Shown: in pieces, positions 22,137-33,519 of the stretch | How positions within the stretch are numbered: the stretch's first letter is position 1 | Layout: each line of letters opens with the position of its first letter | Source: Dendrolimus kikuchii | Taxonomy: Eukaryota; Arthropoda; Insecta; Lepidoptera; Lasiocampidae | DNA length: 64,000 nucleotides | Reading direction: 5' to 3' | Assembly (NCBI GenBank): GCA_019925095.2 | Contig: CM034413.1 | Location: 13,475,001 to 13,539,000, forward strand | Program-made: the position numbers and the translations under genes | Notes under the pieces: model-generated | The model's input: the letters and a program-made list of their open reading frames with translations, nothing else | Told to the model about the DNA's origin: nothing | Databases searched by the model: none

Positions 22137-22490
22137 TTTTTTTTAATAAGAAAGACAATAAATATTTTTGTTATTGTTAAAAAAAAAGTGAAATAATATC
22201 ATAAAACATTGTTATTATTAAAAGAATAATTAAAGTAGACATAATGAAACATTGTTATGATTTAAAAAGTAATTAACAGAGACATCATGAAACATTTTTA
22301 TTATTTCTTGCGTGTGTTTCTTTAAATTCGTTCTGTAGTTTTCACGTGGTGATGCTGTAACGGACAGGCGGTTAAACAATTTCAATGTTGCATTTTCTAA
22401 ATCTACTGGTCCGAATGTGCCTCCCTGATTTTATTCTTATTCAAATTCATTATACGAAAGAAAGAAAAAAAAATACGGTTATTTGGACTT
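22137..22490. other. Intron 1, AT-rich with internal near-repeats
   Basis: The phrase ATGAAACATT recurs at 22240 and 22285 within a short degenerate tandem (ATAAAACATTGTTATTATTA). No gene. Confidence 0.45.
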
Positions 22491-22543
22491 CGCATAGCGC
22501 TCTCGCTATGCGCCATCGCCATGCGTACAGACGCATGGCGATG
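22491..22543. other. Two adjacent perfect hairpins
   Basis: CGCATAGCG (22491-22499) pairs with CGCTATGCG (22504-22512) across a 4-base loop. Immediately after, CATCGCCATGCGT (22514-22526) pairs with ACGCATGGCGATG (22531-22543) across ACAG. Stems of 9 and 13 bases with no mismatch. Role unknown. Confidence 0.9.
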
Positions 22544-22676
22544 AATTGTACGATGTAGGTATATACCAAAATAAAAATCTCGCGATGGTACCAAATAGGT
22601 GCAGTCTAGCATATCCTAGGCAACAGGTGCCTGACGCTGGTTTTCAATTGCACCCCAAGGCGGACGAATGTTGCAC

Positions 22677-22679
<3 letters not shown>

Positions 22680-22735
<56 letters not shown>
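22680..22735. repeat. (TA)n microsatellite
   Basis: Uninterrupted alternating TA for about 55 bases, directly before A7. Confidence 0.95.
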
Positions 22736-22739
<4 letters not shown>

Positions 22740-22750
22740 ATGAACAATAA

Positions 22751-22877
22751 TACGTACATAACTTCACGACAGTTCCCTTGCGGGGTAGGCACGAACAACA
22801 GAGCGCCATTCAGGCTTATTGTTACACACCTCACTTGCTTCTTTGACATTCATAACTCTTGTCATACACGCTCGTCT
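22751..22877 (-). mobile_element. Family A, copy A7 (short)
   Basis: Last roughly 110 bases of the element with a two-unit tail. The 5' break (CTCGTCT) lies within a few bases of that of A3. Confidence 0.85.
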
Positions 22878-24207
22878 AATAAAGATACAATATAATAATA
22901 AATATACAAAATTGACTACTCTATAGATTTATTATAATATACAGGCTGAATTTTTCAAGGGATTTTTCAGGGTCAAATCCTAAACTATACGAAATACGAA
23001 GCCGATTTGGACGAAAACTAAAATGGTGTAATGAGATTTTTGAATACCAATTACCCTTGTCGGGAATCGAACCGGATGATTTTGAAAAATATAAACACTT
23101 TCTGTATTACTATACCAAATCAGAGAGTAACTTCTAACGATCAAGATCTGTGATAGAAGGTCAAACGGCAAACTGAGGGAAACGGTTGATTTTGAACAAA
23201 ATGTTGTATTTTCCTTACATTGTTTAAATATTAAATTGCGCCGATCATTTCACTGTAACTTATTTTACCTAATGTGGAAATCATGAAAATTATTATATTG
23301 TTAATAGATAGAAGCATTTTTTTTTTCAAAATCAGCCGATGCTGTTCCTGATAAGGGTAATTGATTTTTCAAAAATGTAATGATACCACTTTAGATTTCG
23401 TCAAAATCGGCCTCGACACTCCTTTGAGTGTTATTAGGGCTAACTTGAAATCTGTATATAGTATTTTTTTTACTTGTTTACTTTTGGTGAGGGATGCGAC
23501 TTGCGTAGACACGTTGGCCGCATCCCATTTACCAAACACGTCTAGATATCAGCCGGTTCAGCGGCGGAAACAGCCGAATCACTCAAGCGGCGCAAATATG
23601 CAACCCTCAGTGAGAGTTATATGTTTGTGCCGTTTGCTGTCGAGACGCTTGGACCGTGGGGTCCTGAAGCCATGAGCCTCTACCAAAATTTATCGAAACG
23701 ACTCATTGACTCTTCAGGTGATACTTACCCATAGAAGACGGTGATCTGGGCTCAGTATTCTACTTATAGTCTTGAGGGACTGAGTAGAATACAATACAAA
23801 TAAGTTGAGTTTTCATGTTATATTGATTTTTTTTTAATTCTTCCATTTTAGCGATTGTTTTCTTTCAATCATCAATCAGGCATTATGTTAGTAAATAAAT
23901 TACATTTAGGTATATCAGAGCTTATCATGAACTTTTCTAGTAACAATGAGTTCTTATTTATAGTACATTTTTCCATAATAAAGGGTTTTTTTTTGTAATT
24001 GAAACTCGTCGAAAATGAACATTAAACACCTTAAAAGACACACGTAACAGTACTTTCTAAACGCGGAGAATGGTACGCGTTGAGCGGATAATGTAATCTC
24101 TGTAAGATTTATGTGCAAACGATGCTTTGTTTATCAACTATGTGAGAAAGTTTAACTGTTACGACGCGTTTATTAACATTAAAACGAATATATTAACACT
24201 AGTACAA
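22878..24207. other. Intron 1, largely unassigned
   Basis: Non-repetitive within the window apart from 23560-23690, a GC-richer patch (CACTCAAGCGGCGCAAATAT) resembling decayed retroelement sequence. No exon-like reading frame with matching composition. Confidence 0.35.
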
Positions 24208-24322
24208 TGTACTCCATGAGATACTATCATGCGGGTGCCGTAATAAGGGCGTACGAAGTAAGTATTTCGGCGGAGAAAGTAATGCCACTCATTCATAATA
24301 GATATTCGAGGTTTATGGGCTT
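24208..24322. repeat. Left arm of a 115-base inverted repeat
   Basis: TGTACTCCATGAGATACTAT through TCGAGGTTTATGGGCTT. The inverse copy is 24911-25025 with about two differences. A diverged third piece (TAAACCTCTTGTAGCTATTA) lies at 27955-27998. Confidence 0.9.
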
Positions 24323-24349
24323 CTTAAAAAAAAGTGTTATTCGTTCACT

Positions 24350-24560
24350 CATTAGAAAGAAAGAAAGAAAGAAAATATTTTATTTAGGACAAAAACTAAA
24401 TTAATGTAAATAGAAAAAGAAAAAACAAAGTAAGTCCTAAATTGGACCCAGTCTCAGCATAATGCTAGCCAACAAGGACTAGCGCTGTTCTTCCGTCTGG
24501 GACCAAAAAGTGAAGTCACGGTGGACAATACAACACATAACAACAAATAAATATATGGAA
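24350..24560 (-). mobile_element. 3' UTR of the CR1/Jockey-like LINE, second copy
   Basis: On the minus strand ends with (CTTT)n after AGTTTTTGTCCTAAATAAAA. GTGACTTCACTTTTTGGTCC and GAAGAACAGCGC match the 3' UTR of the longer copy at 50944-51443 (GACGTCACTCTAGGGTC-like and GAAGATCAGCG segments). Only UTR is present. Confidence 0.6.
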
Positions 24561-24609
24561 TAATGCAGTTTGTTAAAGTTGAATGACATGTAGACTAAAT
24601 ATATATATA

Positions 24610-24854
24610 TATACATACATACATACATACATACATAACTTCACGCCAGTTCCCTCGTGGGGTAGGCACGAACAACAGAGTGCCATTTAGGCTTATTCTT
24701 ACACACCTCACTTGCCTCTTTGACATTCATAACTCTTGTCATGCAAACTCGTCTGTTCTTAAGGCTCCTGACATCACCTTCTGCTAGTACACGATCAATT
24801 TGATCATGGAAGGTGTGTCGTGGCCTTCCACGACTTCTGCATCCATCCACTTTT

Positions 24855-24863
<9 letters not shown>
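24610..24863 (-). mobile_element. Family A, copy A8
   Basis: 69-residue minus-strand frame intact to the stop. 5' break at ATATACAATG, merging with a (TA)n run, so the TSD is masked by the microsatellite. Confidence 0.88.

Positions 24864-24905
<42 letters not shown>
24864..24905. repeat. (TA)n microsatellite
   Basis: TA run interrupted once by AAA, between A8 and the right arm of the 115-base inverted repeat. Confidence 0.9.
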
Positions 24906-24910
24906 GTATT

Positions 24911-25025
24911 AAGCCCATAAACCTCGAATATCTATTATGAATAAGTGGCATTACTTTCTCCACCGAAATACTTACTTCGTACGCCCTTATTACGGCACCC
25001 GCATGATAGTATCTCATGGAGTACA
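24911..25025. repeat. Right arm of the 115-base inverted repeat
   Basis: Reverse complement of 24208-24322. The outer ends read TGTACTCC..GGAGTACA. The 588-base spacer holds A8 and the LINE 3' UTR. Confidence 0.9.
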
Positions 25026-25341
25026 TATATACAATTTAAAAACGTAATACCTACATATATAAAATAACAGTAGCAGCAACGAAACAAAATATATCTATCT
25101 ATGAATTAACCAAATTTTATTAAATTAAAATAAATAAATTCATAGTCATATAGCACTTGTGTCGTGCCTGAGATCACATTGTGCGTATTGGTGAGCATTT
25201 AGAAATGTCTTGAGTTTGAACCTAAACAACGATATTGACGTTACATTTACATTACGCATTCAGAGCGCTATTATGAATTTTCGTACTTTGAAATCAAACA
25301 GGCTGACGGCCCATAGACGCCGTTACGCGTCACTCCAGCCT

Positions 25342-25653
25342 ATCCGTGCAGGAACGGAGAAAGAATACAATTTCCTGCGGCCGGGCGGCCTGGCGTAAGA
25401 GGCGACTTAACAACCCACAGCCAGGTGGTAGGACATTTGCCCGACTGGATGGCTACCACCCCTGGTCTAAAGCATGTCGCCATAACAACCTTGAGTTGTG
25501 TTCTGGCATTAGTGACCAGGTTTTAGTTTCCCTTACGAGAGCAGCAGCGCATTTGTAGCAACTTTGGTGTTGCAAATGTCCATAGGCAATGGTAACCGCT
25601 TTCCATCAAGTGGGCCGTCTGCCCGTCTGCTGATCTTGTGCAATAAAAAAAAA
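25342..25653 (+). mobile_element. Family B, copy 3 (full length)
   Basis: ATCCGTGCAGGAACGGAG through CAATAAAAAAAAA. One single-base change (TGATCTTGTG) in the terminal segment. Confidence 0.88.
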
Positions 25654-25689
25654 CCTATGCTTTAGTTCCTGTGGCACTCCATAAAAGCG

Positions 25690-26165
25690 CATAGGAGAGC
25701 GGCGTAGGTTAGGTTTAATGGATAGTTTAACGGCCACCCATCTCCCTTCCCTCCGCTCGGAGGCCACGGTTGCCATACGGCCGATCAAGAGTCCAGCACA
25801 TCCCTCGGTGTAAAGCTTCCCCCCAGGTCCGAGGATGGTGTCCCAAGAAAACAAATTCCCCCTGTGTCATAAAAAAAGAGGGATGAGATAGTGGATGAAA
25901 CAGGAGAAATGGTACCCCCCCCCCCCCCCCAACGTCCTTCGTCCGGCTCGCGTATTCACCTCCAGCCCGCACGGACGACGGCCGGCCCCTTTGCGGGCTG
26001 GCCTCACCGTAAATAGCCGGAGATCCGGGTCTTTCCGGCTGCCTCGGTCTCACCTCGAGGTTCCTCCTCTCCAGGTGTGGTATCACACCGATGAAGCCGG
26101 CCCAACGAGCTATAACCAAGATAGTGACTCCAGCATGGCTCTATCACACTACTTTTTTTTTAAAT
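25690..26165. repeat. GC-rich unassigned block, possibly retroelement UTR
   Basis: Contains CATCTCCCTTCCCTCCGCTC, a C16 run at about 25915-25930, and GCGGGCTGGCCTCACCGTAA. GC far above the surrounding intron. No other copy in the window and no recognised protein, so origin is inference. Confidence 0.35.
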
Positions 26166-26379
26166 CATAACCCGTTACAAATTAAGAACTAGTTCAATAA
26201 TAACCGGTCTCAAGTTCACGGTTATCGATCAAGCGTGACAGTGACAGTCGAATATTGAAATGTTAAAACAATGCCAGACTGTATCAATTGGTCGGAATTG
26301 GACTGCAAACAATTTGACTGTCGATCGAAATGAAACCACACGATGTCGACCTAATGGTGCATCCACACAGTTCAAGTGA

Positions 26380-26590
26380 GATAAAACTAATAATTCCTCG
26401 CGATGCACCTGCGCAGTAGACTAATTTTAGTAGCGCACAGCAGTGTACGAATCGTGTAAGCGGGACAGAGTTAAGAATGCATAGCCAAGCAACATTGCCA
26501 TTTCCGCTCATATTAGATTATCTACGTGTCGGAAACAGGTCTGCACTTTTCTGCGCAAACTATAACTGCCGATCGGAATTATAAGTTGTG
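26380..26590 (+). repeat. Family U repeat, copy 1
   Basis: Shares ACTAATTTTAGTAGCGC, AATCGTGTAAGCG and AAGAATGCATAGCC with 32670-32890 (+) and, on the minus strand, with 49618-49690. Does not look like the tRNA-headed or LINE-end families here. Confidence 0.65.
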
Positions 26591-26890
26591 CAAAACTGTG
26601 TTACACTAGTTCTTGTTATTTGTTGAATGTTGCTCGTCGCGTTCATACCGTCGATAGCGTAAATTAACAAATCATATCAAAGAGCAACTTTCAGCAACAC
26701 GAGCGAGTTGGACACTACATTGTACTTGTTCGACATGGATCACCAAAAAAGAGAGATTTAGCTCAATAATGACAGAGTACAAATCAAAATGACATATTTT
26801 GCTCTAGCCCTTTCAAGAGTCGAGAAAGCTGGAGCGATCCGTGTTTCGACAAGAAAGGCGAAATATATAAAATGTATAAAAAACAAGAAC

Positions 26891-27100
26891 GTATGGACGG
26901 CTACCACCCCTGGTCTAAAGTATGTCGCCATAACAACCTTGAGTTGTGTTCCGGCATTAGTGACCACGTTCCAGTGTCCCTTAAGAGAGCAGCAGCGCAT
27001 TTGTAGCACCTTTGGTGTTGCAAATGTCCATAGTCGATGGTAACCGCTTTCCATCAAGTGGGCTGTCTGCCTGTCTGCTGAACTCCTGCAATAAAAAAAA
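26891..27100 (+). mobile_element. Family B, copy 4 (5'-truncated)
   Basis: Starts at ATGGACGGCTACCACCC, close to the B2 break point, and ends CTGCAATAAAAAAAA. Confidence 0.85.
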
Positions 27101-27277
27101 TAGTCGCGTGGAACCGACAGTCAGACTACCCCCCAGACCTAAACATGCGCCCCTAATCCGCGCTAATATGAGGCGCCATGGCACTAGTGCCTTTGTTTTT
27201 TTGTCAAAGGCAATCGCCCGGTCCCCGTAAGCCCTGGCATACATACTATCCATTTTATGCTATCTAAAGTCAACTCG

Positions 27278-27567
27278 TCGTGGTAGCGTAATACGGCTAG
27301 CGCACGCGTACCCAACTCAAAGGGCGCGGGTTCGATCCCGGCCGGAACGCATGCACCACTTAGGCAGTTTTCTGACCTAATGTGCATATTGTTACAATTA
27401 CCACGTGCTAACAATAGTGAAGGAAAACATCGTGATGCAAACTGCATATAGATTTAACCGATGTGCCAAGCCGCCTTGGACAAGCGTGGCGGGTATACTG
27501 TCCGTTCCCCCAATAATGGGAGGCCCGAGCCCAGCAGTGGGACTTATTATATTTATTATTATTAAAT
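27278..27567 (+). mobile_element. Family H tRNA-derived SINE, copy 3 (full length, with TSD)
   Basis: TSD TCAACTCG at 27270-27277 and 27568-27575. Head TCGTGGTAGCGTAATACGGC (A box), GGGTTCGATCCC (perfect B box), body CACGTGCTAACAATAG, then AGCCCAGCAGTGGGAC and an ATTATTATTAAA tail. The best copy for defining the family: about 290 bases, polymerase III type, trinucleotide tail. Confidence 0.9.
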
Positions 27568-27575
27568 TCAACTCG

Positions 27576-28433
27576 ATCAATTCTCTGTAAGATTTTACAA
27601 ACTAATGAAAATAGTTGAGAACCACTATTGTCATTTTGGATCGCCTTGAATAAGATAAAACTAAATAATAATTAACTGTTGCAAATTTCAGCCGCCACGA
27701 ATTCGATTCGATCCGACTTGAAGGTAGCTTCAAGGATAAAATGTATAACTTTCAAGGTAGATACTATTCAAAATACGAACACGCGGAGATAATTATTCTA
27801 TTTAAAAACAATTTTTGCTTTTAAATCTCGTTTGTTCTTCTTCTATAAATTAACACGCTTATTCATAACGTGTATCCACTTGTTAAAATAAAACTAAAAT
27901 AACCGTTTTTCATAATCGCATAATAATGTGTTCTTAGGTAAAACACCTTTTTTAACGAGCCTATAAACCTCTTGTAGCTATTATGAATAAAGGGGTTAAG
28001 TTAATTAAGTTGCTATGTTAGATACAAAAAACTTCGTACCATGTGTCTTCTTAAATCGTTTTATTCATCATATGAAAGTTTTAATTATAGCTCTTTAAAA
28101 TAGTCGGTTGTAAACTGAAACCCGGATACTGCGAAGTTATAAATGTTCTAAAGATAAAAACTATAATGGTTATCATTAAAACTAATTATATTATAAATAG
28201 TAACAGAAACCCCAAGTTCACTGGTATCGTATAATTCTGAGATTACTTAAAAATATACAAATGCAAACATTTTAAATGAACCTTACCTGTTACGAGATAA
28301 GTACAATTTTCATTTAACTATCTTCTAACACAATTAATATATAATTATTCATAAATTATCATTGTTAAATGGCAAGGAAATTATGAAATCTATTTTGTAA
28401 ATGTGACTATTAACACAAATAATGTTCCAATAG
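27576..28433. other. End of intron 1
   Basis: AT-rich. 27955-27998 is a diverged piece of the 115-base inverted-repeat family. The acceptor AATAG before 28434 has a weak pyrimidine tract. Confidence 0.45.
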
Positions 28434-29357
28434 AACGCAGAGATGAAAGCGATGAATCGCTTTACGAATCAGCCGATGGACACAGCGATGCTATATCGGC
28501 AAGTGATGATGCTCTGCCAAGGCTCAAGACACCAGCCATCAGCAAAGAGTCTCTCAAACTAGCGGTAACAGATGAAGAAGTTGAGACCAAATCGAATAAA
28601 AAGGGACATAGAAAAACTATGTCCCTTTCAAATCCTTTGGAAATCGTCAAAAATCTCGGAGACGAGTGGTTGGAGTCTCACAAGAAAGAGCTAGACAAGA
28701 ATAATGACAAGAAGAAGTCCAGAGAAAGTCTTTGGAGTGAGGAAGATCGGGAGTCAATACATGGATCCTCTTTGAAACTAGATCAAATCAGGAAGAACAG
28801 TAAGAAAGAGGATAAGGCCCTTTCCAATAGTAGAAAGAGCATTTCTACTGACGCCCCTAAGAGGAAATCTAGTAAAGGCTCTTCAGTAAGTGCGTTGAGT
28901 TTCCTACGAAGAAAAAAGACACCGACGTCAACAAAACCAGTGGAGTCGGTAGCAGAAGATGTCGTTGATAAAGTAGAGAAAGCAGATGAGATACTCAATC
29001 ACACGAGACTGTTTTTGGAGTGTGAAAAGAGACATGCAGAATTATGTGAGAGCAGACCCATAATTGAGACTGATTCTGACGAAGAACCAACTCCAAAGCA
29101 GATCGTTGAACACAGGAGAAGACTAAGTAGACAAACTTCTAGAAGTAAAAGTAAAGTCAGAGGCAAGAGTCAATCGTTAAAAGTCAATACATTGAGGAAG
29201 TCGCACAGCGGAACGTTGAAAAAGGGAAAGAAGAAGAGTGTTAAGACACCGTCTTCCGGAAGGAGCAGACAAGCGAGTCTGGTAGAGCAGACGCCGATTG
29301 TGAAGAAGAAGAGCACAGAGTCTATGAAAAATTCATGGCTGTTCAGCAGTACTAGAG
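28434..29357 (+). CDS. Exon 2 (924 bases) of the unrecognised Ser/Lys-rich protein
   Basis: Open for 308 codons with composition typical of an insect coding exon and unlike any repeat here. It starts after AATAG (28433) in phase 1 and ends at AGAG|GTGAGT, a near-perfect donor, in phase 1. Order along the protein: an acidic Ser-rich start (DESDESLYESADGHSD), HRKTMS basophilic-kinase-like site, KRKSSKGSS and LRRKKTPT basic patches, an acidic TDSDEEPTP, RRRLSRQTSRSKSK, and KKGKKKSVKTPSSGR. No transmembrane segment, signal peptide, cysteine cluster or known fold is visible; likely disordered and cytosolic or nuclear. An in-frame stop at 28400-28402 fixes the exon start to the 28403-28440 interval. 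An internal ATG at 28403 could alternatively start a shorter isoform. Confidence 0.8.
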
Positions 29358-29709
29358 GTGAGTCTCTACTATTTAAGATATTCTAGTATTTTTCATTTCT
29401 TAAATGTTGTATTTTGCAGGATTATTTTTCAATAGTAGTACCCAGTGGCACCAAACAAAAGTGCGACCGACTGCATCGCTATCTTTATATATATTTTATA
29501 TTCTTCTATCCCAAGAAACGTCATCATTTATCGGGATAAAAAGTATCCTTAGTTGAGACTCGGGATATAAATTATCTGTGTTGAGTTGCATTTATACTTC
29601 CGTCAGAAATATTCTATTCTATTTTATCTTTGTTGTTGCTGGCTCCAACGCCTTTGGCATTAATTTTGCCAATGTCATAGTAAAAGAGGTAGGTGTTAAT
29701 AGACGCTAA
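29358..29709. other. Start of intron 2 with family T-like remnant
   Basis: 29490-29590 carries TATCGGGATAAAAAGTATCC and GGGATATAAATTATCTGTG, with a relative at 53240-53350 (GTCGGGATATAAAGTATCCC). A short decayed interspersed repeat. Confidence 0.5.
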
Positions 29710-30023
29710 TTTTTTTTTTTATTGCTTGAGATCAGCAGTCAGGCAGACGGCCCATTTGATGGATAGCGGTTACCATCGCCTATGGACATTTGCAACACCA
29801 AAGTTGCTACAAACGCGCTGCTGCTCTCTTAAGGGAGACTGGAACCTGGTCACTAATGCCGGAACACAACTCAAGGTTATTATGGCGACATACTTTAGAC
29901 CAGGGGTGGTAGCCATCCAGTCGGGCAAATGCCCTACCACCTGGCTGTGGGTTGTTAAGTCGCCTCTTACGACAGGCCGCCTGGCCACAGGAAATTGTAT
30001 TCTTTCTCCGTTCCTGCACGGAT
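29710..30023 (-). mobile_element. Family B, copy 5 (full length)
   Basis: T-run, ATTGCTTGAGATCAGCAGTC, through GTTCCTGCACGGAT. Open on both strands for most of its length. Confidence 0.88.
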
Positions 30024-30405
30024 AATACAGCTGGCAAAAAATTTTTTGATAATCGGTAATCTTTTTCTAGAAACCTGAGGACAAGACAGCACAAAAAGTT
30101 ATGTTAGACTAAGTACTTTATAGAATTATATTGTTAGGTGATAAAAATTTACATAGAATCAATATATGCTTACTATAAACTAAAGTCAGAAGGAAATTAA
30201 TTTTAATTGGGCGAGGGATATCATGGGACAGGCCAGAATAATTGGACGTAGTTTAGCAGAAACGACCTAACACACAAAAAGTCGTTTTTGAGTTATTGAG
30301 GTTTTAAGTTTAGACAAAAATTGCTGGTAAATTGGTATATACAACTCATTTTTGACCACAATGTGGGTTGAGTTCTTTCTGCTAAACTACGTCCAATTAA
30401 TGCTT
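30024..30405. other. Intron 2, nothing recognised
   Basis: No family match; no coding signal. Confidence 0.4.
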
Positions 30406-30420
30406 TGTAGTAATACTTTT

Positions 30421-30579
30421 GGTGATGTCAGGAGCCTTAAGAACAGACGAGCTTGCATGACAAGAGTTATGAATGTCAAAGAGGCAAGTGAGGTGTGTAA
30501 GAATAAGCCTAAATGGTACTCTGTTGTTCGTGCCTACCCCACAAGGGAACTGGCGTGAAGTTATGTATGTATGTATGTA
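30421..30579 (+). mobile_element. Family A, copy A9 (short, 15-base TSD)
   Basis: Begins GGTGATGTCAGGAGCC and ends in five TATG units. TSD TGTAGTAATACTTTT at 30406-30420 and 30580-30594. The longest TSD in the window. Confidence 0.93.
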
Positions 30580-30594
30580 TGTAGTAATACTTTT

Positions 30595-30937
30595 CTTTCA
30601 AACTCAGCCCGTGATTCCTTTAAGCATTGTTCGGTATTCCCTGTAATTAGTACTGTTATACAGTCATGGTTGGTCGTAAATAAATGTACAGATCATTGGA
30701 AGGTCGTAAAGTTTTTTTGAAAAATTATCCCGTGTAATAATACAATGATATTTACCAACACAATAGAGTGTCCTTGTTACACTTTAAGTTTCCACTAGTT
30801 TTCCTGTTATTGAATTTAGAATGCTATATTTAGCTGCAAAGTCACGTCAAGTTACTTCTTCGTCCAGAACTAGGACAGGCTGCTGGTGTGTAAATGAAGT
30901 GCATTTGATGAAAGCACCGACATTGTTTCTCGTCTTT
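30595..30937. other. Intron 2, nothing recognised
   Basis: No family match; no coding signal. Confidence 0.4.
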
Positions 30938-31513
30938 TTAACCGACTTCAAAAAAAGGAGGAGGTTCTCAATTCGTCGGAATCTTTTTTTTTTGTTTGTT
31001 TGTTTTTTTTATGTATGTTCACCGATTACTTCGAGATTTATGATCCGATTTACGTGATTCTTTTTTTGTTCGACGCGGAATAGCTGCCATTTGGTCTCCT
31101 AAAGATTTGACATAGTTTGGCCCGGTAGTTTTCATTTTATGAACATTTATTTGGTCCCGTTTCTTGGGAGCTATATTTTTTAAGGTGTGTGGCACCTTTC
31201 GTAGGTCTACCCACGCATAGCTAGACTAAAAAGTAACAAAAAAATAAAAAAACTTCGTTTAAAAAACCGACTTCAAAAACTAAAAAGTATAAAATAACTT
31301 ATTTCTATAGCTATTATTATTAATATATATTATCTAAAACATCTTGAAGTCGGTGCAAAGTAAAACATAAAAATTACTATATTTTGAAAACTACTAAGCA
31401 CTGACTTTAAGATGTTTTAGATAATATATATTATTAATAATAGCTTTAGAAATAAGTTATTATATACTTTTTAGTTTTTGAAGCCGGTTTTTTTAAACGA
31501 AGTTTTTTTATTT
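30938..31513 (-). repeat. Family J long inverted-repeat element, copy 2
   Basis: TTAACCGACTTCAAAAAAAG at the left, single body unit (ATAGCTGCCATTTGG, CTACCCACGCATAGC), then arms 31251-31358 and about 31397-31510. Its loop is the reverse complement of the J1 loop, which confirms opposite orientation. No internal duplication. Confidence 0.75.
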
Positions 31514-32291
31514 TAAGTGTTCTATTTTAATTATAAAATGGTACAGACAAAACTCGTCAAATATGCAAATTGGGTACAGTTTTACACAATTGATGATTAC
31601 TCCCGATGTGCAGTCGTGGTTTGAAAAGGTTCGCCAGTTTTCAAATTGATTCGTTTAATGTTTAGCACTTGTTACCTTTTCAACCTAAGTCACAGAACAG
31701 ACTGTTCCATAAAAAAATTTGTTTAACCGTTTGTCAATAAAGTGTAAAATTACTTAGATCAAAGCCGTTTGATTTTCTATCTTGTCTATGAGGATTGTTT
31801 AGAGATGTAAAACTTTTTTATTGCTTTTGTGAGGTAAAAGGGTACGCACCTTGCACAAATTTGTCGTGTCCTTCGATAGCTTAATGAGCAGGCACCAGTA
31901 TAACACTCTCACATCTTCTAATTTCAATATATTAAAGTTTTATACACCTCGCGGCGCGGATGAATTGATTTTGAGAATTTATTTTTAAATATTTTTTGAG
32001 TGCAGACTTTTAGTACGTGTACGTGCGTAGCGAGCGGATTTTGCAACGTCTCGTTTTTGAAAAATGGTGCGGGGAAGAGGGGGAGATTTTGGGTATGGAA
32101 TGGGAAGGAATGAACGAATGGAATGAATGACGCGTACAGCTTTTAATATGTATGATAAGCGTAGTGATTATATCCTCTTTGGTTCTTGTTGTTAATCTTA
32201 ATGTCTGTCATTGTTAACACAGCAATTTTCTTTTTTTCACGTTTCTATAATAATCTTTTATAAACGTAACATTTATTAAAATGTTGGCAGT
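31514..32291. other. Intron 2, non-repetitive stretch
   Basis: Nothing recognised; no exon-like frame. Confidence 0.4.
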
Positions 32292-32609
32292 ATTTATTTT
32301 TTATTGCAGTAATTGAACAGACAGGCAGACGGCCCACTTGATGGAAAGCGGTTACCATCGTCTATGGACATTTGCAACAGCAAAGGTGCTACAAATGCGC
32401 TGCTGCTCTCTTGACTGAAGGAGACTGGAACCTGGTCACTAATGCCGGAACACAACACAAGGTTGTTATGGCGGCATACTCTTGACCAGGGGTGTTCGCC
32501 ATCCAGTCGAGCAAATACCCTACCACCTGGCTTTGGGTTGTTTAGTCTCCTCTTACGACAGGCCGCCCGGGCGCAGGAAATTGTATTCTTTCTCCGTTCC
32601 TGCACGGAT
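32292..32609 (-). mobile_element. Family B, copy 6 (full length, diverged)
   Basis: Contains a 4-base insertion (CTTGACTGAAGG) relative to other copies and CTCTTGACCAGGGGTG. Confidence 0.85.
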
Positions 32610-32669
32610 GAAAGTATTGTTGTTACTTGTACTCGTGCAAGCAAAAATCGACTTTGAGGTGACGAGCCT

Positions 32670-32890
32670 TTTCTTACCGCGACTGTACCTGCGCTGTACA
32701 CCAATTTTAGTAGCGCGGGAAACTTCCACTTGCTATTGTATAGTGTACCAATCGTGTAAGCGAAACAAAGCTAAGAATGCACAGCCAGCAACACTGATAT
32801 TTCCGCTTGCGAATACAGTTCAATATAGATAATTTACATATGACGTAAAACGGTCTAAATTTTTCTGGGCAAACTAAAACTACGGATCGA
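32670..32890 (+). repeat. Family U repeat, copy 2
   Basis: Has CCAATTTTAGTAGCGCG, CCAATCGTGTAAGCG, CTAAGAATGCACAGCC and TTTCTGGGCAAACTAAAACT, in the same order as copy 1. Confidence 0.65.
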
Positions 32891-32990
32891 TTAATTCCAA
32901 AATTGTTTTGATATAAAGGAGCAAGGTCTTTCCTGATTTTGCTATTCCACGTTTTAAAGTATTATAATAAAAAATATTTTGCTTACTTAC

Positions 32991-33249
32991 GTAATAACAG
33001 CTCATACACGTCCCACTGTTGCGCGCGGACCTCCCGTTTTTTATAGGGGAACGGACAGTACACCCACCACACTGGTGAAGACGGATTGGCAAGTTTCATC
33101 ACTAAGTTTGCCTTCACCAATCAATTATAACAATATGCACATCAGGTCAAAACTGTATAAATATGTGCATACTTTTCCGGTCAGGATTCGAATCCGTGTC
33201 ATTTCAGTCTGGGACTCGAGACCGTTGACAATTACGCTACCGCGGCTTC
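32991..33249 (-). mobile_element. Family H tRNA-derived SINE, copy 5
   Basis: Minus strand: GCCGCGGTAGCGTAATTG head, GGATTCGAATCC B-box variant, CACTGTTGCGCGC-type tail and TAATAA-like end. Diverged. Confidence 0.75.
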
Positions 33250-33519
33250 ATAACGCAGTTGGTAAATGCTGTAAAATTGCAAAACAGCGCATTGTATAAT
33301 CATCGTGTTAATTTCGTTCTGTACATGAAATTTATTGCCAACTTTACGATGTACACAACATCTTTGTTTACACTACCAACGCGGTGTGACGCGCCGCCGT
33401 TGGTCGTGACCGATTCGTAATAGTTCAGAGTACGTGTGTTGTATGGGTGAACTAGGCAAGGACTGCCGTTTTTTGTGGATCTGTGTCTTTTTTAATCTTT
33501 CTTTAATTATTTGTGATCA
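33250..33519. other. Intron 2, unassigned
   Basis: Nothing recognised. Confidence 0.35.

Noticed and set aside
25346..25558. Recurring 70-residue frames in family B copies, open on both strands in many of them
   Set aside because: They follow the repeat consensus, start at different codons, and are open on both strands without conserved motifs or start context. Treated as chance frames in a SINE-like repeat.
25727..26119. Overlapping 130- and 91-residue frames in the GC-rich block at 25.7-26.2 kb
   Set aside because: Open on both strands because of high GC and a C16 run; no conserved motif, likely a retroelement remnant.
27278..27400. Family H heads as functional tRNA genes
   Set aside because: They have A and B boxes but no complete cloverleaf, and they continue into a shared roughly 290-base SINE body with TSDs.
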